A stretch of DNA of 8,016 bases, taken from assembly GCA_002389705.1 (NCBI GenBank), contig DGQJ01000062.1, forward strand, positions 3,437 through 11,452. The letters run 5' to 3'. This document shows, in pieces, positions 1-6,418 of the stretch. Origin of the DNA: Bacteroidales bacterium UBA4417. Lineage in GTDB: Bacteria > Bacteroidota > Bacteroidia > Bacteroidales > UBA4417. The notes beneath the pieces were generated by a model. It was not told the origin of the DNA, made no database searches, and was given only the letters and a program-made list of their open reading frames with translations. A program made the position numbers and the translations under genes. Position 1 is the first letter of the stretch. Each line of letters begins with the position of its first letter.

Positions 1-1166
1 GCCAGTGTTCCCAGCCAGAAGTGCAGGTTAGCCAGTTTGGTTGAATACAGTTTTGTATTGAACATCCTGGGGAACAACCAGTAAATCATACCAAAAGTGA
101 GGAATCCATTCCACCCCAGCGCCCCGATATGCACATGCGCAACGGTCCAGTTGGTAAAGTGGCTGATCGCATTGATATTTTTGAGCGAAAGCATAGGTCC
201 TTCGAAAGTCGACATTCCATAAGCAGTAACAGCAACAACAAAGAACTTGAGTACCGGTTCTTCGCGCACACGGTCCCAGGCACCACGCAGGGTGAGCAGC
301 CCGTTAATCATACCTCCCCATGAAGGAGCAATCAGCATGATGGAGAATACAGTGCCGAGCGATTGTGCCCAGTTGGGTAAGGCCTGGTAAAGCAAATGGT
401 GAGGTCCGGCCCAGATATAAAGGAATATGAGTGCCCAGAAATGCAAAATACTCAGTTTATATGAATAAATAGGGCGGTTGGCAGCTTTTGGCATGAAATA
501 ATACATCAGCCCCAGGTAAGGAGTAGTAAGGAAAAATGCAACAGCATTATGCCCGTACCACCATTGAACGAGGGCATCCTGAACACCGGCATAAACCGGG
601 TAGCTTTTGAAGATTGCCCAGGGAATCTCGATGGAATTAACGATATGAAGAACTGCTACGGTAACAAAAGTGGCAATGTAAAACCAGATGGCAACATAAA
701 TATGTTTAACCCTGCGTTTGAGGATGGTCCACATCATGTTCCAGCCAAAAATAACCCAAATAGCAGCAATCAGAATGTCGATTGGCCATTCGAGTTCGGC
801 ATATTCCTTACCGGTAGTGTATCCGGCCAGTAGTGTAACAGCAGCCAGCACAATAATCAGTTGCCAGCCCCAGAAATGGGCCTTCGTCATCCAGTTACTT
901 GCCATGCCGGTTTTCAGCAAGCGTTGAAGTGAATAGTAATAACCGGTAAAAATCCCGTTGCCCACAAAGGCAAAGATTACCGCGTTTGTGTGCACCGGGC
1001 GTACGCGCCCGAAGGAAGTGAATGCCAGGCCTAAATTGGCTTCGGGGAGTACCATTTGCAAGGCAATCAGCACTCCAACCAACATGCCTACTACGCCCCA
1101 GAAAAGGGTAGCGTAAGCAAACATCTTCACAATTTTGTTGTCGTAGTAAAACTTTTGTAATTCCAT
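1..1166 (-). CDS. ccoN: cbb3-type cytochrome c oxidase subunit I (CcoN), C-terminus beyond window
   Basis: This is the catalytic membrane subunit of the cbb3 haem-copper oxidase, which reduces O2 to water at a haem b3/CuB centre in the inner membrane and pumps protons at low oxygen. The minus frame is open for 388 codons from ATG 1166 to the window edge, so the 3' end is missing. Expected ligands are all visible: H59 (RPVHTN, low-spin haem b), H206 (WWYGHN, CuB), H256-H257 (GPHH, CuB), and H344 and H346 (AHVHIG, haem b3 and haem b). Y250 sits where the cross-linked active-site tyrosine of cbb3 enzymes is found, and E322 (FEGP) is at the family's conserved glutamate. Hydrophobic helices run throughout. 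The start is the first ATG of the frame, giving the family-like MELQKFYYDN. It lies 15 bases after the ccoS stop, so the two are probably co-transcribed. In many Bacteroidota CcoN is fused to CcoO; this cannot be judged here. Confidence 0.96.
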   Translation of the reverse strand, partial: MELQKFYYDNKIVKMFAYATLFWGVVGMLVGVLIALQMVLPEANLGLAFTSFGRVRPVHTNAVIFAFVGNGIFTGYYYSLQRLLKTGMASNWMTKAHFWGWQLIIVLAAVTLLAGYTTGKEYAELEWPIDILIAAIWVIFGWNMMWTILKRRVKHIYVAIWFYIATFVTVAVLHIVNSIEIPWAIFKSYPVYAGVQDALVQWWYGHNAVAFFLTTPYLGLMYYFMPKAANRPIYSYKLSILHFWALIFLYIWAGPHHLLYQALPNWAQSLGTVFSIMLIAPSWGGMINGLLTLRGAWDRVREEPVLKFFVVAVTAYGMSTFEGPMLSLKNINAISHFTNWTVAHVHIGALGWNGFLTFGMIYWLFPRMFNTKLYSTKLANLHFWLGTL

Positions 1167-1181
1167 ACGCTTTTGGTTTAA

Positions 1182-1385
1182 CTAAACATTGTTTGTATTA
1201 ATATTTGGTTGTTTGGGGGTATCATCCGGCTGCGAAACAGGATGTTTATCATTATCGTATAATATTCGTATTGAGGGCGATACGTCATCGTCGTACTGAC
1301 CTGAGGTAGCCGCCCAAAGAAAAGCCACCAGGAAACCTGCAGCTACAACTATGCTGAACCCTATCAGAACGACTATAACACTCAT
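1182..1385 (-). CDS. ccoS: cbb3-type cytochrome oxidase assembly protein CcoS
   Basis: This is a small (67-residue) single-pass inner-membrane protein needed for cofactor maturation of the cbb3 oxidase. Residues 2-26 form one hydrophobic helix and are followed directly by the family signature: FLWAATSGQYDDD (23-34), then SPSIRIL (36-42). These match the CcoS pattern of a helix ending in aFlWA.sGQ(F/Y)DD with a nearby (S/P)-R-I-L. The remaining tail is polar, rich in Asp, Asn and Pro, and looks disordered. Length is typical for the family. The gene stands 218 bases after ccoI and 15 bases before ccoN, the usual order in cbb3 loci. The start ATG at 1385 places the hydrophobic helix at the very N-terminus, as expected. 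No Shine-Dalgarno motif precedes it. Confidence 0.93.
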   Translation of the reverse strand: MSVIVVLIGFSIVVAAGFLVAFLWAATSGQYDDDVSPSIRILYDNDKHPVSQPDDTPKQPNINTNNV

Positions 1386-1410
1386 TTAAGTAATTAAATA
1401 TTGAATTAGT

Positions 1411-1418
1411 CAAAGATA
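1411..1418 (-). promoter_or_regulatory. Candidate Bacteroidota -7 promoter box for ccoS-ccoN
   Basis: On the minus strand these bases read TATCTTTG, an exact match to the Bacteroidota -7 consensus TAnnTTTG, 25 bases before the ccoS start. A TTTG lies further upstream (1434-1437), but with a 15-base spacer, a little shorter than the usual 17-23. The box is well formed and the -33 element marginal. The region is AT-rich, so a chance match is possible. Confidence 0.42.
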
Positions 1419-1552
1419 TTGAAACAGGTATTACAAAATTTAGCAAGTATGTAATTTATAAACGTTCTAAATATTACTGTATAATCCTCATATTCTACCA
1501 ATTAATAACCCCAATAAAATTCAGATTACAGAAATGCTGATTCAAACTCACC

Positions 1553-1589
1553 AAAAAACAGGTAAATGTTTACCGAATTAGATTCGGTA
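1553..1589 (-). terminator. Overlapping inverted repeats downstream of ccoI, possible terminator
   Basis: Beginning 14 bases after the ccoI stop, two inverted repeats share four bases. The first is TACCGAAT-TAG-ATTCGGTA (1571-1589, plus-strand reading), a perfect 8-bp stem with a 3-base loop. The second is GGTAAATGTTTACC (1561-1574), about a 5-bp stem with a 4-base loop. On the minus strand the second is followed after two bases by six T's (1558-1553), the form of a weak intrinsic terminator for ccoI. The stems overlap at 1571-1574, so only one can form at a time. Termination is an inference; both stems could instead be protein-binding palindromes. Confidence 0.45.
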
Positions 1590-1603
1590 TCAATTGTATT
1601 AAA

Positions 1604-3985
1604 TTAAAATTTCCTCGCTTTTGAAAGCAATGATACTGAAACGCTGGCAAAAGTTACAACTGAGATTGAACTGAGCGGCATCAGGATTGCTGCCACAACG
1701 GGTGAAAGCAGGCCCTGTATTGCAAAAGAGAGACCGACAATATTATAAAGAAATGAAATTATATAACTTGCGTAGACGATATGAAGGGCGGAGCGCGAGA
1801 AATGCAGGTAATCCTGCAGCCTTCCGAATCCTGACGATTGAAGTATTGCATCGCAGGCGGGAGAAAAATGATAAATATCATCCGCAATTGTAATCCCGAC
1901 ATCTGCCTTCAGCAGCGCACCGGCATCATTAAGCCCGTCGCCGATCATAATTACATTCCGGCCACGCTCTTTTAATTGGTTAATATAATCAAGTTTATCA
2001 ACAGGACTCTGGTTAAAATGCAACTGAGTTCCAGGCGTAAAGTAGGTTTTCAGGTTTTGTTCTTCGGAATTGTTATCGCCGGTAAGCAGGTGCATCTGCA
2101 TTGGTTCCAGTCCGGCCAGCACATTGTAAAGCCCGGCGCGATACTGATTCTGCATCAGGAATGATCCTTTCATTTTATGATCAATGGACACAAACACTGA
2201 CGAAACCACTGATTTTGCAGGCGTATCGGTCCCGGCTACAAATTTTCGCGATCCCAGCAGCACCAGGTGCCCCTCTACCCTACCGGCAATACCCGCACCT
2301 GTAATTTCCCTGTAATTGTCTACTGGTAAGGTGACAGAAACCGGCAGCGATTCGGTAACGATCACCGAAAGCGGATGCGTTGAATTACGGGCAAGCGAAC
2401 GGATCCACTGCTTTTCGGAAAGTGAGAGTTCTTCCCCCTGCCATTGCACATCCATAGTTCGCGAATGTGTAAGTGTACCGGTTTTATCAAAAACAACAGT
2501 ATCAGCCTGGGTAAGCTTTTCGATTACATCGGTATTTTTAATATAAAAGCCATTGCGGCCGAATACCCGCATCACATTACCAAAAGTAAAAGGAATGGTC
2601 AGGGCTAAGGCACACGGACAAGCAACGATGAGAATGGTAGAAAATACATATACAGCTTTGCCTACATCAGAAAATGACCAGTACACACCTGCTCCAAATG
2701 CTATTACCAGTATTACCAGTGTAAAATAATGACTTACTTTCGTAATCACCGTTTGCATCTGTTGCTTTCCGTTTTCGGCAAGATTGTCCTCATTCCAGAG
2801 TTGGGTGAGGTAGCTTTGCGCTACTTCCTTTTCGACCCTGAGTTTAATGGCAGCGCCTGACTGTTTGCCACCGGCAAATACAAAATCGCCGCTTTTTTTT
2901 GCAACCGGTATCGATTCACCTGTCACGAAACTATAATCAATATTACCTTCACCTTCGAGCAAAACAGAATCAACCGGTATCAGTTCACCGTTTCTCACAA
3001 GTATTTGATCGCCGGCTTTCAGTTCAGCCAGTTGCACAAACTCCTCTTTCCCATCGCGTAACCTGGTAACTGCAATCGGGAAATAGGATCTGTAATCGCG
3101 GTCGAATGATAGGGACTGGTATGTGCGATTCTGGTACCAGCGGCCAATAAGCATGAAAAACAGCAAACCCGCCAGCGAATCCATATAACCGGTACCTGAA
3201 GCACTAAAAATTTCGTATGTACTTTCAAGAAAAAGAGACAAAATACCTATTGACAGCGGCAGATCAATATTTATCACCTTCTTTTTCAAACTTTTAAAGG
3301 CTGACATAAAAAAATCGCTGCTGCAAAAAGTAATAACCGGGAGCGACAGCAGGAATGAAACTATTCCGAATGTTCCGGCCATAAAAGTGTCAATGGCTTC
3401 GCCACCAGGCAAATAATCAGGAAAACTGAGCAACATAATATTACCGAAAGAGAAACCGGCAACCCCTATTTTCATAATCATCCGGCGGTTAGCTTTCTGG
3501 TGATCGTCCTTGGCCCGCCTGTTATAGTTTATATCCGGGATATAATGAATGCTGTGCAGCAGCTCAACTACCTGGCGCAGTGATATATTGCTTTCGCGAA
3601 AAGTGATGCTGACTTCCTTGCGGACAAAATTAACATGCGAATGCATAATACCTGAATGTAGCGAGGTCATATTTTCGAGCAGCCAGATGCAGGAACTGCA
3701 ATGTATGGCAGGGATAAACAGGTTTACACGCGCTACACCGCCATCAGAAAAATCGAGAAGTTTAAGTTTTATATCTTCTGCATCGAGGTAGGCATAACGG
3801 CTTCCGGTTTCGTTGTCGGTTTCAAGCCGTATGCCCGGTGTTGGCATCATTTCGTAATAGCGATCCAGTTTTTTTTCTGACAGAATCTGGTACACCAGGC
3901 TGCAACCATTGCAGCAGAATAACTTATCATCCCACATTACCGGGTTCTTTCCACAATCCTGCCCGCAGTGTATACATTCAGCCAT
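1604..3985 (-). CDS. ccoI: Copper-translocating P1B-type ATPase for cbb3 oxidase assembly (CcoI/FixI)
   Basis: This is an inner-membrane ATPase that exports Cu(I) toward the cbb3 oxidase assembly line. Residue numbers here count from the upstream TTG at 4009; subtract 8 for the preferred start. In order: an N-terminal Cys cluster typical of CcoI (C12, C15, C19, C32, C33, C36); a heavy-metal domain with CSSC at 104-107; membrane helices between about 178 and 292; the actuator loop TGES (363-366); the metal-site CPC (464-466); the phosphorylation motif DKTGTLT (D508); HP (545-546); TGDN (643-646); and GDGLNDA (690-696). The last helices carry YN (755-756) and MPLSS (777-781), the Cu(I) signature of the P1B-1 group. 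All catalytic residues are present. The ATG at 3985 (793 residues) is preferred over the TTG at 4009, because the TTG lies inside a good -7 promoter box and the Cys motif follows the ATG directly. Position upstream of ccoS-ccoN supports CcoI rather than a general copper exporter. Confidence 0.95.
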   Translation of the reverse strand: MAECIHCGQDCGKNPVMWDDKLFCCNGCSLVYQILSEKKLDRYYEMMPTPGIRLETDNETGSRYAYLDAEDIKLKLLDFSDGGVARVNLFIPAIHCSSCIWLLENMTSLHSGIMHSHVNFVRKEVSITFRESNISLRQVVELLHSIHYIPDINYNRRAKDDHQKANRRMIMKIGVAGFSFGNIMLLSFPDYLPGGEAIDTFMAGTFGIVSFLLSLPVITFCSSDFFMSAFKSLKKKVINIDLPLSIGILSLFLESTYEIFSASGTGYMDSLAGLLFFMLIGRWYQNRTYQSLSFDRDYRSYFPIAVTRLRDGKEEFVQLAELKAGDQILVRNGELIPVDSVLLEGEGNIDYSFVTGESIPVAKKSGDFVFAGGKQSGAAIKLRVEKEVAQSYLTQLWNEDNLAENGKQQMQTVITKVSHYFTLVILVIAFGAGVYWSFSDVGKAVYVFSTILIVACPCALALTIPFTFGNVMRVFGRNGFYIKNTDVIEKLTQADTVVFDKTGTLTHSRTMDVQWQGEELSLSEKQWIRSLARNSTHPLSVIVTESLPVSVTLPVDNYREITGAGIAGRVEGHLVLLGSRKFVAGTDTPAKSVVSSVFVSIDHKMKGSFLMQNQYRAGLYNVLAGLEPMQMHLLTGDNNSEEQNLKTYFTPGTQLHFNQSPVDKLDYINQLKERGRNVIMIGDGLNDAGALLKADVGITIADDIYHFSPACDAILQSSGFGRLQDYLHFSRSALHIVYASYIISFLYNIVGLSFAIQGLLSPVVAAILMPLSSISVVTFASVSVSLLSKARKF

Positions 3986-4006
3986 TACTCGATGTTTGTT
4001 CAGCGG

Positions 4007-4034
4007 CAAAAATATAAAAAATTAAATCTGTCAA
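4007..4034 (-). promoter_or_regulatory. Candidate Bacteroidota promoter for ccoI
   Basis: The minus strand carries TTG (4034-4032), a 17-base spacer and TATTTTTG (4014-4007), fitting the Bacteroidota pattern TTG-N17-23-TAnnTTTG. The -7 box ends 21 bases before the ATG at 3985, implying a leader of only about 14 bases. The site falls in the 79-base gap after the TMEM175 gene, so ccoI can probably be transcribed on its own. No other regulator site was recognised. Confidence 0.5.
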
Positions 4035-4064
4035 TGTCTTCAAACTGCTTTAAGCAATCAAATA

Positions 4065-4661
4065 CTAGTGATGATTCAGATTTTCACGGTTCAGGGCTCT
4101 TTCCAGGTTTCGGTCGGGTATAAGCCAAATTACTGAAATAATGCTGAAAATAACAGCCGAAATCAAAGGATGCACAAATGCCAGCGGGACAGAAATAAAA
4201 TAGCCTATAGTGGAGGTAATTCCTTTGCGGTTAAGGATGACAAATGCATCCTTCAGCGCCTGAAGGTCGTGTGAATTACGTTCAACCACTTTCAGCAGCA
4301 CATAAAAGGCCAGTCCACTTACAAGCAAAATAGCACCGTATACAGCAACTGTATTTTTAGCAAAATGATTTTCGCCCATCCAGCCGGTTGAAAAAGGGAT
4401 AAGTGAAAGCCAGAATAGCAAGTTCAGATTTGCAAGCATGATACCCGAAGTTACCTTTTTAACCGAATGCAGCAGGTGATGATGATTGCCCCAGTAAATT
4501 CCGATGTAAATAAAACTGAATAAATAACTGATAAACACAGGTACCAGGTGTTTCAGTTCCGACCAGTCACTGCTTTCGGGAATATCAATTTCCAATACCA
4601 TGATAGTGATAATTATAGCCAATACTCCATCCGAGAATGCCTCAAGCCTGCTCTTATTCAT
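4065..4661 (-). CDS. TMEM175-family (DUF1211) potassium channel homologue
   Basis: This is a predicted integral membrane protein of 198 residues with six hydrophobic segments (about 10-26, 38-58, 75-93, 105-125, 148-166, 167-182). It begins with MNKSRLEAFSDGVLA, the conserved RxxxFSD motif (R5, F9, S10, D11) in the first helix that marks bacterial TMEM175 channels. Bacterial members form tetrameric K+-permeable leak channels with a hydrophobic pore filter from helix 1. Other features are YWGNHHHLLH (56-65) and the conserved helix-3 region (LNLLFWLSLIPFSTGW). Two ATGs lie further up at 4691 and 4688, but 4661 is chosen because family members start at MNK and a GGGA lies a few bases upstream. 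It sits between the pfkA terminator and ccoI on the same strand. A role linked to either neighbour is not indicated by the sequence. Channel activity is inferred from family membership. Confidence 0.86.
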   Translation of the reverse strand: MNKSRLEAFSDGVLAIIITIMVLEIDIPESSDWSELKHLVPVFISYLFSFIYIGIYWGNHHHLLHSVKKVTSGIMLANLNLLFWLSLIPFSTGWMGENHFAKNTVAVYGAILLVSGLAFYVLLKVVERNSHDLQALKDAFVILNRKGITSTIGYFISVPLAFVHPLISAVIFSIISVIWLIPDRNLERALNRENLNHH

Positions 4662-4716
4662 AGTGTTCCCATTTTTATTAGTTAACATCATAATCTGCGA
4701 CTTGTTCTGAGGGAGG

Positions 4717-4742
4717 CAAAAAAAAGCTTCCCGAGGGAAGCT
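4717..4742 (-). terminator. Intrinsic terminator of pfkA
   Basis: The minus strand reads AGCTTCCC, two bases, GGGAAGCT, then a run of eight T's starting with the last base of the stem. The 8-bp stem (effectively 7 bp with a 4-base loop) is GC-rich at its tip, and the T-tract follows at once. It begins 21 bases after the pfkA stop. On the plus strand no T-run follows, so it is one-directional. It separates pfkA transcription from the TMEM175 gene, whose first possible ATG is only about 26 bases further on. Confidence 0.88.
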
Positions 4743-4763
4743 CTTAAAAAAAGATCAGATGAG

Positions 4764-5879
4764 CTATTCTTCAAGGGCAAGCTGGTCGTTCCCAAAACTG
4801 ATTCCAAGGCCGCGGGCAGTTTTCATCAGCGCGGTATCGAGGGTTACCAGGTTAGGTTTCTGAATGGCATCTTTTAAGGTTACACTGGTGATGTAAGGAT
4901 GCTGGTACGAAACCATGCGTCCGAATTCGCCTTTAACAACCATATCAAAAGCTTTAACTCCGAATTGCGATGCAAGAACGCGGTCGTAGGCAATAGGCAC
5001 CCCACCACGTTGCAGGTGACCCAGCACAGTAACGCGGATATCGTGTTCGCAACCCAGTTGTTTCAAATCGTCTTCCAGTTTAAAACCAACACCACCCAGG
5101 CGTACATGTTCGTAACCCACTTCCTGACTCTTGGTTCCGATTACTTCACCATCCTTGGGTTTGGCACCTTCGGCAACAACAACAATCGCGAACCCACGTC
5201 CTTTATGGAAACGTGAATTTATTTTCGAAAGAACTTCGTTTGTATCGTAAGGAATTTCGGGCAGAAGGCAGATTTCGGCACCACCGGCTACGGCGGCATT
5301 CAGTGCAATCCAGCCTGCATCACGACCCATAACTTCGAGAATGAAAACCCGGTTGTGGCTGGCAGCAGTAGTTACCAGTTTATCAACTGCTTCGGTAGCA
5401 ATTTCAATGGCTGTTTGAAAACCGAAAGTTGAGTCGGTAGCCGAAAGGTCATTATCAATGGTTTTAGGAACACCGATAATATTGAGCCCCTTTTCAAATA
5501 ATTTCTGGGAAATTCGCTGTGATCCATCACCACCGATACTGATAACTGCATCAATGCCCAGATACGCAATTTTGCGGATCATTTCATCCGAACGGTCCAC
5601 ATATTCCCATTCGCCTTTTTTGTTTTTTACCGGCCAGGCAAAGGGGCCTCCTTTGTTTGTGGTTTGAATGATTGTTCCTCCCTGGTAATGTATACCGGCC
5701 ACTTTTTCGGAATCGAGTACCATAAGTTCGGTAGGTTCATTCAGGATTCCGTCAAATGCTTTCACGCAACCCAGAATTTCCCAATCACTTTCCTGCGAAG
5801 CACGTTTAACTATCGCCCTTATTACTGCATTTAAACCGGGACAATCGCCGCCACCGGTCAGTACCATTGCTCTCTTCAT
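4764..5879 (-). CDS. pfkA: 6-phosphofructokinase, group III (mixed-substrate) type
   Basis: This cytoplasmic glycolytic enzyme phosphorylates fructose 6-phosphate to fructose 1,6-bisphosphate. Motifs in order: GGGDCPGLN (9-17, donor loop), GGDGS (116-120), PKTIDND (138-144, with D142 matching the E. coli catalytic D127), MGRDAGW (184-190, sugar-phosphate site), E237 (AEGAK), and LGHLQRGG (286-293, with H288 and R291). The 371-residue length exceeds the roughly 320 of E. coli PfkA. The extra stretch at about 75-100 (GGPFAWPVKNKKGEWEY) is typical of group III enzymes. At the two positions that separate donor use, it has Gly (G119, matching E. coli 104), as in ATP enzymes, and Lys (K139, matching 124), as in many PPi enzymes. 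Because Asp is absent at the first site, ATP is the likelier donor. The ATG at 5879 starts right at the first strand (MKRAMVLTGGG). It is monocistronic: own promoter, own terminator. Confidence 0.96.
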   Translation of the reverse strand: MKRAMVLTGGGDCPGLNAVIRAIVKRASQESDWEILGCVKAFDGILNEPTELMVLDSEKVAGIHYQGGTIIQTTNKGGPFAWPVKNKKGEWEYVDRSDEMIRKIAYLGIDAVISIGGDGSQRISQKLFEKGLNIIGVPKTIDNDLSATDSTFGFQTAIEIATEAVDKLVTTAASHNRVFILEVMGRDAGWIALNAAVAGGAEICLLPEIPYDTNEVLSKINSRFHKGRGFAIVVVAEGAKPKDGEVIGTKSQEVGYEHVRLGGVGFKLEDDLKQLGCEHDIRVTVLGHLQRGGVPIAYDRVLASQFGVKAFDMVVKGEFGRMVSYQHPYITSVTLKDAIQKPNLVTLDTALMKTARGLGISFGNDQLALEE

Positions 5880-5940
5880 AAATTATATTATTGACAACCA
5901 ACTAATTATGGTCTTGATTTACATTTTTCAAAAATCCGTG

Positions 5941-5973
5941 CAAAGGTATGAAAATTATTTTTTGATACCGCAA
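5941..5973 (-). promoter_or_regulatory. Candidate Bacteroidota promoter for pfkA
   Basis: On the minus strand TTG (5973-5971), a 22-base spacer and TACCTTTG (5948-5941) match TTG-N17-23-TAnnTTTG. The -7 box ends 61 bases before the pfkA ATG, giving an AT-rich leader of about 55 bases with no Shine-Dalgarno motif. Strand, spacing and distance all fit. No operator palindrome was recognised at the box. Confidence 0.5.
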
Positions 5974-6214
5974 CTATCGGATGATTTATGCAATTCCAGA
6001 GTTTAACACCAAATAGCATGATTACCAACATGTTTGCATTTCAAACCAGATTTCAGAGGTTATATCTACAAAGATCGATATTTCATAATTACTTGTTATC
6101 GATAATGTTATACCGAGCTAAGTGAAATACTGAATTTCGAAATCTCATGGTTCATGGAATAAATCGGATCAAACCATAGTGTTCAACCGTAAATGATAAT
6201 TACAATTCAAAAAA

Positions 6215-6256
6215 GTACAGGATCATGCCTGCCAATATTCCTGTTTACACCTGTAC
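6215..6256. repeat. Short inverted repeats, alternative pairings
   Basis: GTACAGG (6215-6221) is the inverted complement of CCTGTAC (6250-6256) across 28 bases. The overlapping ACAGGA (6217-6222) also pairs with TCCTGT (6239-6244) across 16 bases. The same 5' arm therefore has two partners. The stems are short (7 and 6 bp) and could be chance. No T-run follows to suggest a terminator. Confidence 0.35.
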
Positions 6257-6291
6257 CTATGCATTCAGCTTTTGAATAAGAAAGCACCGGG

Positions 6292-6326
6292 GCTGTTCAA
6301 AAATTAAAAAATTGTTAAATAACAGC
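6292..6326. repeat. 6-bp inverted repeat with AT-rich loop
   Basis: GCTGTT (6292-6297) pairs with AACAGC (6321-6326) around a 23-base loop made almost entirely of A and T. It lies about 90 bases before the HAD gene. On the minus strand runs of T's fall inside the loop rather than after the stem, so it does not look like a terminator. Function is unknown. Confidence 0.3.
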
Positions 6327-6377
6327 AAGAAATATAGTTGCTGCAGCCACTTCAGGTCGGCATAAGGAGATAATTCC

Positions 6378-6385
6378 TAATTTTG
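6378..6385 (+). promoter_or_regulatory. Candidate -7 box for the HAD hydrolase gene
   Basis: TAATTTTG is an exact match to TAnnTTTG and ends 33 bases before the ATG at 6419, which would give a leader of roughly 27 bases. No TTG or TTTG is present at the expected 17-23 base distance upstream, so the -33 element is missing or divergent. It is supported by the -7 match and position only. Confidence 0.35.
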
Positions 6386-6418
6386 AGCTATTAGATTTTA
6401 CAAAACAAATACTTTGAT

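Larger units (their letters stand above)
5974..6377. other. Non-coding intergenic stretch between divergent pfkA and HAD genes
   Basis: About 400 bases remain between the candidate promoters of the two divergent genes. The sequence is AT-rich and stops are frequent in all frames; the longest ATG frame noticed is 35 codons (6018-6125, plus) with no recognisable similarity. No tRNA, riboswitch or insertion sequence is seen. It does hold several short inverted repeats (listed separately at 6215-6256 and 6292-6326). A small RNA or regulator-binding region is possible but not shown. Confidence 0.5.

Noticed and set aside
549..833. A 94-codon plus-strand frame opposite ccoN
   Set aside because: The minus frame carries the oxidase's CuB and haem ligands throughout; the plus translation is low-complexity and unrecognised.
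1401..1413. TTGA-N5-TCAA, resembling an FNR/CRP-family half-site pair upstream of ccoS
   Set aside because: FNR sites need TTGAT-N4-ATCAA (TTGA-N6-TCAA, 14 bp). This one is a base short, the inner T/A are not both present, and it overlaps the -7 box in an AT-rich region where it may arise by chance.
4899..5216. A 105-codon open frame antisense to pfkA
   Set aside because: It lies wholly within the well-supported pfkA gene on the opposite strand, and its translation resembles no family. It is a shadow of pfkA codon use.
6018..6125. A 35-codon plus-strand frame in the pfkA/HAD intergenic region
   Set aside because: No promoter or ribosome-binding signal, no recognisable protein family, and composition expected of random AT-rich sequence.
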